5,887 nucleotides of DNA from an uncultured Amaricoccus sp. (GCF_937858865.1 NZ_CALLYO010000038.1:1-5887), one strand, 5' to 3'; positions 1-5,887 are shown, counted from the first letter of the stretch. Notes: a model not told the origin generated them from the letters alone. Made by a program: numbers and translations.

Positions 1-335
1 AGCAACGCTGCGATCAGCGCGAGCGGTGCGGTCGGCGCCCGGCCGATGCCGATGACCTCCTCATCGTCGCGTGCGCCCGATGGCCGCAGGGTGCATGTCC
101 AGCGGCCGTCGGGCTCGCGGGCGGTGGCCGACAGGGCGACCGACCAGTTCGGAAGCAGGCGGGCCACCAGATGCAGGGCGGCATCCGTCGATTCAACCGC
201 TCCCGGGCGGAGGTCCGATCCAGCCTGCGGCAACGCCGCGTGCAGCCCCTCCAGCGTTGCGACCGCCAGGTCGAATTCAAGCGACGCGGCGCCCTCGATC
301 CTGTCCGCCAGTGCCTGCAACTGATCGCGGTTCAT
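1..335 (-). CDS. Hypothetical protein, N-terminal part (runs off left edge)
   Basis: A minus-strand reading frame opens with ATG at 335-333 and stays open for 111 codons to the window edge, so its end is not seen. It begins MNRDQLQALADRIEGA and contains a stretch STDAALHLVARLLPNWSVAL, then TPTAPLAL-like sequence (read here as APTAPLALIAALL) near the edge. This resembles small uncharacterised alphaproteobacterial proteins that carry a 'DAALxLVxxxLPxW' core and end with an 'ATPALALxAAxLRA' helix; I know of no assigned function for them. If that resemblance holds, only a few residues are missing. There is no signal peptide or membrane segment in the visible part. The start is well supported by the Shine-Dalgarno at 340-345. 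The gene diverges from ppsA and shares its 143-nt intergenic region, including the FNR/FixK-like palindrome, so co-regulation is possible. The plus-strand frame over the same bases is read as non-coding. Confidence 0.72.
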   Translation of the reverse strand, partial: MNRDQLQALADRIEGAASLEFDLAVATLEGLHAALPQAGSDLRPGAVESTDAALHLVARLLPNWSVALSATAREPDGRWTCTLRPSGARDDEEVIGIGRAPTAPLALIAAL

Positions 336-339
336 ACGG

Positions 340-345
340 CCTCCC
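340..345 (-). promoter_or_regulatory. Ribosome binding site of the leftward hypothetical gene
   Basis: On the minus strand the bases read GGGAGG, inside a longer purine run AGGAAGGGAGG (340-350), 4 nt before the ATG at 335-333. This strong Shine-Dalgarno is the main reason for accepting the leftward gene and its start, and for rejecting the in-frame plus-strand extension of ppsA through this region. Confidence 0.7.
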
Positions 346-400
346 TTCCTGCTGCCACCGGGGCTCCCGCACAGCATGCCGCCTCACCGGCGGCCGCGAC

Positions 401-414
401 TTGATAGAGGTCAA
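401..414. promoter_or_regulatory. FNR/FixK/Dnr-type binding site, midway between divergent genes
   Basis: The bases TTGATAGAGGTCAA form a palindrome with TTGA and TCAA outer half-sites and six bases between, fitting the FNR/FixK family consensus TTGAY-N4-RTCAA. It lies 64 nt before the ppsA ATG and 65 nt before the leftward gene's ATG. Its centre is at 407.5. A class II (-41.5) arrangement predicts a rightward -10 hexamer at 437-442, where CAGATT is found (3 of 6 to TATAAT), giving a start near 449 and a 30-nt leader. The mirror arrangement predicts a leftward -10 at 378-373, reading CATGCT (3 of 6), with a start near 366. Both -10 matches are weak, as is common at activator-dependent promoters. 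An alternative reading of TTGATA (401-406) as a plain -35 lacks a good -10 at 16-18 nt spacing. The site itself is seen; binding by an oxygen- or NO-responsive regulator is inferred. Confidence 0.6.
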
Positions 415-466
415 TGCGCCCGGTGATGCAGGTGGCCAGATTCTCGTCGAACCCGGATCGGCGAAG

Positions 467-472
467 AAGGAG
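467..472 (+). promoter_or_regulatory. Ribosome binding site that fixes the ppsA start
   Basis: AAGGAG lies 6 nt before the ATG at 479-481, ideal spacing. The ppsA frame is open upstream to an ATG at 71, but that 136-codon extension lies antisense to the leftward gene, has no PpsA-like content, and is not needed for a full-length enzyme. This site therefore decides for 479. Confidence 0.75.
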
Positions 473-478
473 TACCTG

Positions 479-2896
479 ATGCATGGCGAAATCCGAAGCG
501 TGATCTGGTTCGAGAAACTGGCGCGCGAGGATGTGGCGCTGGTCGGCGGCAAGAACGCCTCGCTCGGTGAGATGATCCGCACGCTCTCGCCCGAAGGCAT
601 CCGGGTTCCTCCGGGCTTCGCGACCACCGCCGACGCCTTTCGTGACTACCTCGCAGCCAACCACCTGGACGAGACGATCACCGAGACCCTGGCGAGGCTC
701 GACGCCGGCAAGCTGGCACTGCACGAGGCCGGAGCGGCGATACGCGCGGCGATCGTCGGAGGCGATTGGCCCGCGGACACTGCCACGGCCATCCTGACGG
801 CGTATCGCAAGCTCGAGGAGGCCACCGGTACGGAGAATCCGGCTGTCGCCGTCCGCTCGAGCGCGACGGCCGAAGACCTGCCGGACGCGAGCTTCGCCGG
901 CCAGCAGGAGACATTCCTTAACGTCCGCGGAGATGCGGCGCTGCTCGATGCCTGCCGGCGCTGCTACGCCTCGCTCTTCACCGACCGCGCCATCACCTAT
1001 CGGCAGCTGAAGGGGTTCGATCATCGCCAGGTGGCGCTGTCGGTCGGGGTTCAGCAGATGGTGCGTGCCGATCTCGGCGGCGCCGGGGTGATGTTCTCGA
1101 TCGACACCGAGACCGGCTTCGACAAGGCGGTCCTGATCAACGCCGCCTGGGGGCTCGGCGAGAACGTCGTCCAGGGAGCGGTGAACCCCGACGAGTACCA
1201 GGTATTCAAGCCGCTGCTCTCCGCCCCTGGCTCTCGGCCGATCCTGGAGAAGCGGCTCGGCGCCAAGGAACGCAAGCTGGTCTACGCGGGCGCCGGCGGC
1301 ACGGCCACGCGCAACGTGCCGACGTCCAAGGCCGAGCGTGCCGCCTTCGTGCTCTCCGACGACGAGATCCTCGCCCTCGCCCGCCAGGCGGTCGCCATCG
1401 AGCGGCACTACGGCCAGCCCATGGACATGGAATGGGCGAAGGACGGCGAGACGGGCGCGATCTTCATCGTGCAGGCGCGGCCCGAGACGGTGCAGTCGCG
1501 CGTCGCGGCGGGGGCAATGAAGTCCTACCGCATCCGCTCGGCCGGCAGGAAGCTCCTGACCGGCCTCAGCGTCGGCGAGGCGGCGGTGGCAGGGCGGGTC
1601 TGCCTGATCGAGAGTGCCAGGGACATCGACCGCTTCGTCGACGGGTCGGTGCTCGTGACCTCGATCACCGACCCGGACTGGGTGCCGATCATGAAGCGGG
1701 CGGCCGCCATCGTTACCGATCACGGCGGGCGGACGAGCCACGCGGCCATCGTCAGTCGCGAGCTCGGCCTGCCGGCGATCGTCGGCACCGGCGACGCGAC
1801 CCAGGTGCTGCACGACGAGCAGGAGGTGACGGTGTCCTGCGCCGAGGGCAACGAGGGCTTCGTCTATGCCGGCACCGCCGACTTCACGGTCGAGGAACTC
1901 GACCTCGGCGCCGTGCCAGCGACCCGCACGCGGGTCATGCTCAACCTCGCCAACCCGGCCGCGGCGTTCCGCTGGTGGCGGCTGCCGGTAGACGGCGTGG
2001 GACTCGCGCGGATGGAGTTCGTGGTCTCGAACGCGGTCAGAGTGCATCCGATGGCGCTCGTCCGCTTCGACGAGCTCGAGGACAAGGCGGCGCGCGCCGA
2101 GATCGCGGCGCTGACCCGCGGCTACGCCGACCGGACCGAGTACTTCGTCGAGACGCTCGCGCAGGGCCTGTCGCGCATCGCCGCCTTCTGTCACCCGAAG
2201 CCCGTCATCGTGCGGATGAGCGACTTCAAGACCAACGAGTACGCGGAGCTTCTCGGCGGGCGGCAGTTCGAGCCGCGGGAGGAGAACCCGATGATCGGAT
2301 TCCGTGGCGCGTCGCGCTACTATTCCGACGCCTATCGGGCCGGGTTCGCCCTCGAATGCCGGGCGATCCGGCGGCTGCGTGAGACCATGGGCTTCGCGAA
2401 CGTCATCGTGATGATCCCGTTCTGCCGCTCGCCGGCCGAGGCGGACAAGGTCCTGGCGGTCATGGCGGAGAACGGGCTCGAACGCGGGCGGAACGGTCTC
2501 GAGGTCTACGTCATGTGCGAGATCCCGTCGAACGTGATCCTGGCCGAGGACTTCGCCAGGCGCTTCGACGGCTTCTCGATCGGCTCGAACGACCTGACCC
2601 AGCTGACGCTCGGGGTCGATCGCGACTCGGGCGAGCTCGCCGCGCTCTTCGACGAGCGCGACCCGGCGGTGCAGTGGATGATCCGCACCGTGATCGAGCG
2701 CGCCCATGCGGCGGGTGCGAAAGTCGGCTTCTGCGGACAGGCCCCGAGCAACGATCCCGCTTTCGCGCGGCTGCTGGTCGAGGCCGGGATCGACTCGATC
2801 TCGGTGACGCCCGACAGCTTTCTCTCGGTCAAGCGCCATGTAGCGGAGGCGGAGAAACCAGTCCCGGCGTCCCACAAGGCAGCCTTCGCCGGGTGA
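479..2896 (+). CDS. ppsA: Phosphoenolpyruvate synthase (pyruvate, water dikinase)
   Basis: Cytosolic gluconeogenic enzyme: pyruvate + ATP + H2O gives PEP + AMP + phosphate through a phosphohistidine. The 805-residue length fits the family (about 790-810). Domains in order: an N-terminal PEP/pyruvate-binding ATP-grasp region (about 15-350) with VGGKNASLGEM at 22-32 and VRSSATAEDLP at 125-135; the mobile phosphohistidine domain (about 385-465) with GGRTSHAAIVSRE, where the swivelling His is 421; and a C-terminal PEP-utilising TIM barrel (about 480-795) with Arg579 in VRMSDFKTNEYAELLGG, Glu681 in CEIPSNV, SIGSNDLTQLTLGVDRD (Asn704, Asp705), and the proton-donor Cys752 in FCGQAPSN. No key residue is missing and there is no frameshift. 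The start at 479 has a good Shine-Dalgarno. An FNR/FixK-like palindrome lies 64 nt upstream, suggesting low-oxygen control. Pyruvate phosphate dikinase is excluded by the length and the PpsA-type sequence around the active sites. Confidence 0.96.
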   Translation: MHGEIRSVIWFEKLAREDVALVGGKNASLGEMIRTLSPEGIRVPPGFATTADAFRDYLAANHLDETITETLARLDAGKLALHEAGAAIRAAIVGGDWPADTATAILTAYRKLEEATGTENPAVAVRSSATAEDLPDASFAGQQETFLNVRGDAALLDACRRCYASLFTDRAITYRQLKGFDHRQVALSVGVQQMVRADLGGAGVMFSIDTETGFDKAVLINAAWGLGENVVQGAVNPDEYQVFKPLLSAPGSRPILEKRLGAKERKLVYAGAGGTATRNVPTSKAERAAFVLSDDEILALARQAVAIERHYGQPMDMEWAKDGETGAIFIVQARPETVQSRVAAGAMKSYRIRSAGRKLLTGLSVGEAAVAGRVCLIESARDIDRFVDGSVLVTSITDPDWVPIMKRAAAIVTDHGGRTSHAAIVSRELGLPAIVGTGDATQVLHDEQEVTVSCAEGNEGFVYAGTADFTVEELDLGAVPATRTRVMLNLANPAAAFRWWRLPVDGVGLARMEFVVSNAVRVHPMALVRFDELEDKAARAEIAALTRGYADRTEYFVETLAQGLSRIAAFCHPKPVIVRMSDFKTNEYAELLGGRQFEPREENPMIGFRGASRYYSDAYRAGFALECRAIRRLRETMGFANVIVMIPFCRSPAEADKVLAVMAENGLERGRNGLEVYVMCEIPSNVILAEDFARRFDGFSIGSNDLTQLTLGVDRDSGELAALFDERDPAVQWMIRTVIERAHAAGAKVGFCGQAPSNDPAFARLLVEAGIDSISVTPDSFLSVKRHVAEAEKPVPASHKAAFAG

Positions 2897-2904
2897 GCGA
2901 AGGC
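2882..2904 (+). terminator. Stem-loop across the ppsA stop codon, possible weak terminator or 3' stabiliser
   Basis: A perfect 8-bp inverted repeat, GCCTTCGC (2882-2889) and GCGAAGGC (2897-2904), flanks a 7-nt loop that holds the ppsA TGA. No T-run follows on the plus strand, so it is not a classical intrinsic terminator. It could protect the mRNA 3' end, affect termination of translation, or be a chance product of GC-rich sequence. Confidence 0.3.
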
Positions 2905-3083
2905 GTGGCCTGGGAGGCGATCAGGAAGCCGCGCGGGCGGCGCGAGCGACGCTCGCCGGGCGTTCGGGTGGCGGGCTCAACGTCTCGCATGAGGCGGTCG
3001 ACCGGCTTGTCGGGGCGGGCCATGGTGGGCAGGTGGCGATCCGTTGGCTCGGGCGCGAGGGGACGCCACGATGTCCGACACGA
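2905..3083 (+). pseudogene. Remnant of an AMP-forming acetate-CoA ligase (N-terminal fragment)
   Basis: The plus-strand frame from about 2919 to 3071 translates as protein-like sequence with GLNVSHEAVDR (2973-3005) and, nine residues later, VAIRWLGREG (3033-3062). Acetyl-CoA synthetase-type ligases carry the same N-terminal pattern, LNxxxEA[VI]DRH, a nine-residue spacer and VAL; Bacillus AcsA, recalled from memory, has LNAAYEAIDRH with identical spacing. The expected start is missing in this frame. A GTG at 2905-2907, 8 nt after the ppsA stop, opens VAWEAIR in the next frame, and a one-base loss near 2920-2925 would join the two parts. A second frame change near 3069-3072 would continue with DVRHE. 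The remaining roughly 500-600 residues are absent, replaced by the convergent ABC operon. I infer a decayed second gene of a ppsA-acs operon. The match is from motif memory, not a database search, and it could still be coincidence. Confidence 0.55.
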
Positions 3084-3097
3084 GGGCCGTGCGGACA
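3072..3097 (-). terminator. Hairpin just past the end of the ABC operon, likely terminator
   Basis: TGTCCG (3072-3077) pairs with CGGACA (3092-3097), and inside it CACG (3079-3082) pairs with CGTG (3088-3091). This makes a 10-bp stem with one bulged A (3078) and a 5-nt loop (3083-3087). It starts 7 nt beyond the stop codon of the leftward ATPase gene, a normal terminator position. There is no T-run on either side, so it may work as a U-less terminator or as an mRNA 3' stabiliser, possibly for both converging transcripts. Confidence 0.42.
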
Positions 3098-3104
3098 GCC
3101 ATGG

Positions 3105-4214
3105 TCAGCGGAGACGCTTGCCCGAGGCCGGGTCGAAGAGCTTGGCGCGGTCCATATTGACCTCGAACGGGAAGAGCGTGTCGGCGGGCGCCTTGTCCTC
3201 GGGGTGGACGCGTCCGATCGCTTCGATGCCGCCAAGGCTGAACACGAGCATGGTGTCGGGGCCGGTCGGCTCCACGACGTCGATGGCCCGCTCGAAGGCG
3301 AAGACGTTGGTTCCCGGTCGCTGGGTGCCTTGGCGGGTGATCGTCTCCGGGCGCAGGCCGATGAAGAGTTCGCCGCCGAGATGCCGTCCGGCCGGGCCGG
3401 CCAGCGGATCGGGGATGGGAAAGCGGACGGCGCCCTCCGCGTCAGTCACCTCGAGCTCGAGGCGGCCGTTCCGCACGACGCGGCCCTTGACGATGTTCAT
3501 CGACGGAGAACCCATGAAACCGGCGACGAAGAGATCTTCCGGCTCCTCGTAGATCACCTCGGGTGCGGCGAACTGACGGATCTCGCCGCCCTCGAGGACG
3601 GCGATGCGCGAAGCCAGCGTCATCGCCTCGATCTGATCGTGGGTCACGTAGATGACGGTCTTGCCGAGGCGATGGTGCAGCTTCTTGATCTCGGTTCGCA
3701 TCTCGAGGCGGAGCTTGGCGTCGAGGTTCGACAGCGGCTCGTCGAACAGGAAGACGTCCGGATTGCGTACGAGCGCCCGGCCCATGGCGACCCGCTGGCG
3801 CTGACCGCCCGAGAGCTGGCCGGGTTTGCGATCGAGCAGCATGTCGATGTGCAGGAGCTCAGTGACGCTGGCGAGCGCGACGTCCTGCTCGGCGCGCGAG
3901 GCGCCACGGGTGATCATGCCGAACAGGATGTTCTCGCGCACGGTCTTTGTCGGGTAGAGCGCGTAGGATTGGAACACCATGGCGATGTCGCGGTCCTTCG
4001 GGGCGACGTCGTTGACCTTGCGCGCCCCGATGTGGATGTCGCCGTCCGACAGCGTCTCGAGGCCGGCGATCAGGTTCAGGACCGTCGACTTTCCGCAGCC
4101 CGACGGCCCGACCATGACGACGAACTCGCCGGCGTCGATCTCGAGGTCGATGCCCCTGATGACCTCGTTGGCGCCGAACCGCTTCCAGACGTTCTCCAAC
4201 CGGACGTTTGCCAT
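3105..4214 (-). CDS. Carbohydrate ABC importer ATP-binding protein (MalK/UgpC type)
   Basis: Cytoplasmic ATPase that powers uptake through the two permeases encoded just upstream. The 369 residues match the MalK/UgpC/MsmK family length. Seen in order: Walker A GPSGCGKST (36-44), Q-loop Gln82 in FQSYALYP, signature LSGGQ (134-138) followed by RQRVAMGRAL, Walker B ending FLFDEP (Asp158, Glu159), D-loop SNLDA (162-166), and switch His192 in VTHDQIEAMTLA. After GSPSMN (235-240) comes the C-terminal TOBE/OB regulatory domain typical of sugar importers (FIGLRPE, HPEDKAP). One small variation: the usual YPHMTV after the Q-loop reads YPTKTV (88-92). The start ATG lies 3 nt after the upstream permease stop, with a Shine-Dalgarno AAGGGC at 4221-4226 inside that gene's last codons, so translation is coupled. 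Such ATPases may serve more than one transporter. The substrate cannot be read from this subunit. Confidence 0.93.
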   Translation of the reverse strand: MANVRLENVWKRFGANEVIRGIDLEIDAGEFVVMVGPSGCGKSTVLNLIAGLETLSDGDIHIGARKVNDVAPKDRDIAMVFQSYALYPTKTVRENILFGMITRGASRAEQDVALASVTELLHIDMLLDRKPGQLSGGQRQRVAMGRALVRNPDVFLFDEPLSNLDAKLRLEMRTEIKKLHHRLGKTVIYVTHDQIEAMTLASRIAVLEGGEIRQFAAPEVIYEEPEDLFVAGFMGSPSMNIVKGRVVRNGRLELEVTDAEGAVRFPIPDPLAGPAGRHLGGELFIGLRPETITRQGTQRPGTNVFAFERAIDVVEPTGPDTMLVFSLGGIEAIGRVHPEDKAPADTLFPFEVNMDRAKLFDPASGKRLR

Positions 4215-4217
4215 GTC

Positions 4218-5105
4218 TCAGCCCTTGAGCGCGCCGGCGGCGAGGCCACGGATGAAGTACTTGCCCGCGAAGACGTAGACGAGCAGCGTCGGCACGGCGG
4301 CGATGATCGCCGCCGCCATATCGACGTTGTACTCCTTCACGCCGGTGGAGCTGGCGACCAGATTGTTGAGCGCCACGGTCGCCGGGTTGTTGTCGCCGGC
4401 CGAGAAAGCGATGCCGAACAGGAAGTCGTTCCAGATCTGGGTGAACTGCCAGATCACCGTGACCACGAAGGCCGGGAGCGCCATTGGGGCGACGACGCGG
4501 AAGAAGATGCCGAAGAAGCCGGCGCCGTCGACCTTGGCGGCCTGGACGATGCCGTCGGAGACGCCGACGAAGAAGTTGCGGAAGAAGAGCGTGGTGAAGG
4601 CGAGGCCGTAGACCGTGTGGACCAGCACCAGGCCCCAGAGACTGCCGGCAAGGCCGAGCGCGCCGAGGGTACGCGCCATCGGCAGCAGCACGACCTGGAA
4701 CGGGATGAAGGCGCCGAAGAGCATCAGGCCGAAGATCAGGTCGGCGCCGCGAAAGCGCCACTTGGTAAGCGCATAGCCGTTGATCGCCCCGAGCATGGTC
4801 GAGATCAGCACGGCCGGCACCACCATCAGGATCGAGTTCAGCATGTAGGGCTTGAGCCCCGAGCAGCGCACGCCGACGCAGGCCGAGTTCCAGGCGCGGA
4901 CCGTCGGCTCCAGCGTCGGATTCCGGGGCGGGCTGATCAGCGAGCCGGTGCGGATCTCGTCGAGCGGCTTCAGCGCCGTCATCACCATGACGATCAGCGG
5001 CATCAGGTAGTAGAGGGCGAAGAGGCCGAGGATGGCGAAGAGCAGCCAGCGGAGCGCGGTGCTGGCGGCGGTCTTCGGCCGGACGATGCCTTGGGCCTCG
5101 CTCAT
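4218..5105 (-). CDS. Carbohydrate ABC importer permease, MalG/GtsC type
   Basis: Inner-membrane permease of 295 residues, the usual size for the MalG-like half of a CUT1 sugar importer. About six membrane segments are visible: roughly 18-43, 89-113, 122-142, 152-175, 205-225 and 263-285. The cytoplasmic EAA loop that docks on the ATPase reads QAAKVDGAGFFGIFFRVVAP (188-207), with the conserved DGA and a Pro. The sequence resembles GtsC-like glucose/mannose permeases (FIPFQVVLLPMARTLG, WQFTQIWNDFLFG, STGVKEYNVDMAAAI), so a hexose or related sugar is a fair guess, not a certainty. Cys76 and Cys81 lie in the first periplasmic loop and might form a disulfide. The start chosen is the ATG at 5105-5103, which overlaps the upstream stop as ATGA. 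The open frame continues further upstream but there runs out of phase through the other permease. No strong Shine-Dalgarno is seen, which fits translational coupling. Confidence 0.92.
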   Translation of the reverse strand: MSEAQGIVRPKTAASTALRWLLFAILGLFALYYLMPLIVMVMTALKPLDEIRTGSLISPPRNPTLEPTVRAWNSACVGVRCSGLKPYMLNSILMVVPAVLISTMLGAINGYALTKWRFRGADLIFGLMLFGAFIPFQVVLLPMARTLGALGLAGSLWGLVLVHTVYGLAFTTLFFRNFFVGVSDGIVQAAKVDGAGFFGIFFRVVAPMALPAFVVTVIWQFTQIWNDFLFGIAFSAGDNNPATVALNNLVASSTGVKEYNVDMAAAIIAAVPTLLVYVFAGKYFIRGLAAGALKG

Positions 5106-5887
5106 CGCTGGCCCGCTCGCAGCTCGGAATAGAGGTAGGGGACGATGACGGCCATGATCGTGACCAGCATCATGACGGCGCTCGCCGCGGCGAGGCCGAG
5201 CTCGCTGCGCTGGAAGGCGTAGGCGTACATGAAGGTCGCCGGCAGGTCGGTGGCGATGCCGGGCCCGCCGGCGGTCAGGGCGACGACGAGGTCGAAGCTC
5301 TTGATGGCGAGGTGCGCCAGCACGATGATCGCCGACAGGAACACGGGTCGCAGCATCGGCAGGACGATGCCGCCATAGGTCCGCCACGGGCCCGCGCCAT
5401 CGACCGCCGCCGCCTTGATGATCTCGTCGTCGATCGACCGGAGCCCTGCCAGGAACAGCGCCATCACGTAGCCGGACGACTGCCAGATGCCGGCGATGAC
5501 GACGGTGTAGATCGCCATCTCGCGGTTCACCAGCCAGTCGAAGCGGAAGGTCTCGAATCCGATATCGTGCATGACGCGTTCGATGCCGAGGCCGGGGTTC
5601 AGGATCCACTTCCAGGCGGTACCGGTGACGATGAAGGAGAGCGCCATCGGGTAGAGGTAGATGGTGCGCAGCGCGCCCTCGACGCGGATCCGCTGGTCGA
5701 GGAGGATCGCGAGCAGAATGCCGATCGCCAGGCAGCCGGCGATGAAGAGGCTGGCGAAGATCACCAGGTTCTCGAGCGCGACGTACCAGCGCGGGGTGCT
5801 CCACAGCCGCCGGTACTGCAGCAGCCCGGCGAGCTCGTAGCGGGGCAGCACCCCCGAGCGCGTAAAGGAGATCCAGACCGTCCAGAG
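5102..5887 (-). CDS. Carbohydrate ABC importer permease, MalF/GtsB type (5' end outside window)
   Basis: 261 residues and the stop are visible; the N-terminus, including the first membrane segment, lies beyond position 5887. The GTG at 5851-5849 is an internal codon, not the start: the frame stays open to the edge and the extra residues LWTVWISFTRSG continue directly into VLPRYELAGLLQYRRLW, as expected for this family. Visible parts include the segment ENLVIFASLFIAGCLAIGIL, the conserved ALRTIYLYPMALSFIVTGTA, the EAA loop IIKAAAVDGAGPWRTYGGIV (about 5365-5430) ending LPMLRP, the family motif ALTAGGPG, and a final membrane segment before YLYSELRAGQR. It pairs with the MalG-type permease downstream to form the membrane channel; the genes overlap by 4 nt. 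A periplasmic sugar-binding protein gene is expected just upstream, as in most such operons, with the operon promoter beyond it. Substrate is inferred only loosely as a hexose-type sugar. Confidence 0.92.
   Translation of the reverse strand, partial: LWTVWISFTRSGVLPRYELAGLLQYRRLWSTPRWYVALENLVIFASLFIAGCLAIGILLAILLDQRIRVEGALRTIYLYPMALSFIVTGTAWKWILNPGLGIERVMHDIGFETFRFDWLVNREMAIYTVVIAGIWQSSGYVMALFLAGLRSIDDEIIKAAAVDGAGPWRTYGGIVLPMLRPVFLSAIIVLAHLAIKSFDLVVALTAGGPGIATDLPATFMYAYAFQRSELGLAAASAVMMLVTIMAVIVPYLYSELRAGQR

Noticed and set aside
401..429. Plain sigma-70 promoter with TTGATA as -35
   Set aside because: No hexamer at 16-18 nt spacing resembles TATAAT (best matches 2 of 6); the full palindrome fits an FNR/FixK-type site better.
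71..478. In-frame upstream extension of ppsA to an ATG at 71
   Set aside because: It would add 136 residues with no PpsA homology, lies antisense to the leftward gene with its own strong Shine-Dalgarno, and the ATG at 479 already gives a full-length enzyme with an ideal ribosome binding site.
1432..2382. Plus-strand open frame (316 codons) inside ppsA in another phase
   Set aside because: It is Arg/Gly/Ala-rich, has no motifs, and lies wholly inside ppsA; a GC-bias shadow.
332..2875. Long open frame (847 codons) antisense to ppsA
   Set aside because: It mirrors the codons of an undoubted enzyme gene in very GC-rich DNA, where antisense stops are rare. The composition (rich in Arg, Asp, Gly, His) and lack of recognisable motifs fit a shadow frame.
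2942..2956. Short palindrome GCGAGCG-A-CGCTCGC
   Set aside because: It gives only a 5-bp hairpin with a 5-nt loop, lies inside the acs-like coding remnant and has no T-run; ordinary for GC-rich coding sequence.
3033..5132. Long plus-strand open frame (699 codons) across the ATPase and permease genes
   Set aside because: It crosses two convincing minus-strand genes and is low-complexity in Asp, Glu, Arg and His, as expected from the antisense of membrane-protein codons. Only its first part, before about 3083, has other meaning as the acs remnant.
5106..5804. Upstream continuation of the MalG-type permease frame beyond 5105
   Set aside because: Upstream of the ATG at 5105 the frame is Arg-rich and non-membrane, and overlaps the MalF-type permease in the wrong phase. 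The ATGA overlap marks the real start.
5849..5851. GTG as the start of the MalF-type permease
   Set aside because: The frame stays open to the window edge with family-like residues before it, and a start here would remove the first membrane segment; the true start is outside the window.

Overview
The window is very GC-rich, with strong third-position G/C bias in every gene. Its gene families are typical of an alphaproteobacterium of the Rhizobiales/Rhodospirillales type; that placement is inferred from protein style and the FNR/FixK-like site, not from a marker gene. No rRNA, tRNA, CRISPR array, insertion sequence or phage structural gene is visible.

Layout, left to right. (1) Positions 1-335, minus strand: the first 111 codons of a small uncharacterised protein that runs off the left edge, with a strong Shine-Dalgarno. 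(2) Positions 336-478: a 143-nt divergent intergenic region. A 14-bp FNR/FixK-type palindrome lies at its exact middle, placed so that it could activate either gene at -41.5. (3) Positions 479-2896, plus strand: an intact 805-residue phosphoenolpyruvate synthase (ppsA) with every expected catalytic motif. (4) Positions 2897-3104: no intact gene, but a translated stretch matches the N-terminus of AMP-forming acetate-CoA ligases. It appears frameshifted and lacks the rest of the gene, so I read it as a remnant of a former ppsA-acs pair. Two hairpins also lie here, one across the ppsA stop codon and one just beyond the end of the convergent ABC operon. (5) Positions 3105-5887, minus strand: three genes of a carbohydrate ABC importer, in transcription order a MalF-type permease (5' end outside the window), a MalG-type permease and a MalK/UgpC-type ATPase. 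They overlap by 4 nt (ATGA) and are then separated by 3 nt, so they form one tightly coupled operon. The periplasmic binding protein is not visible and is expected beyond position 5887.

How they work together. PpsA makes PEP from pyruvate for gluconeogenesis. A lost acetate-CoA ligase next to it would fit a C2/C3 carbon-use cassette, possibly under low-oxygen control through the FNR/FixK-type site. The ABC importer is a separate convergent unit that brings in a sugar, probably a hexose or related compound, given its resemblance to the Gts glucose/mannose type. The main points for a second look are the regulatory palindrome with its symmetric geometry and the decayed acs fragment at what looks like a rearrangement junction. 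I found no clear sign of a wholly new system.
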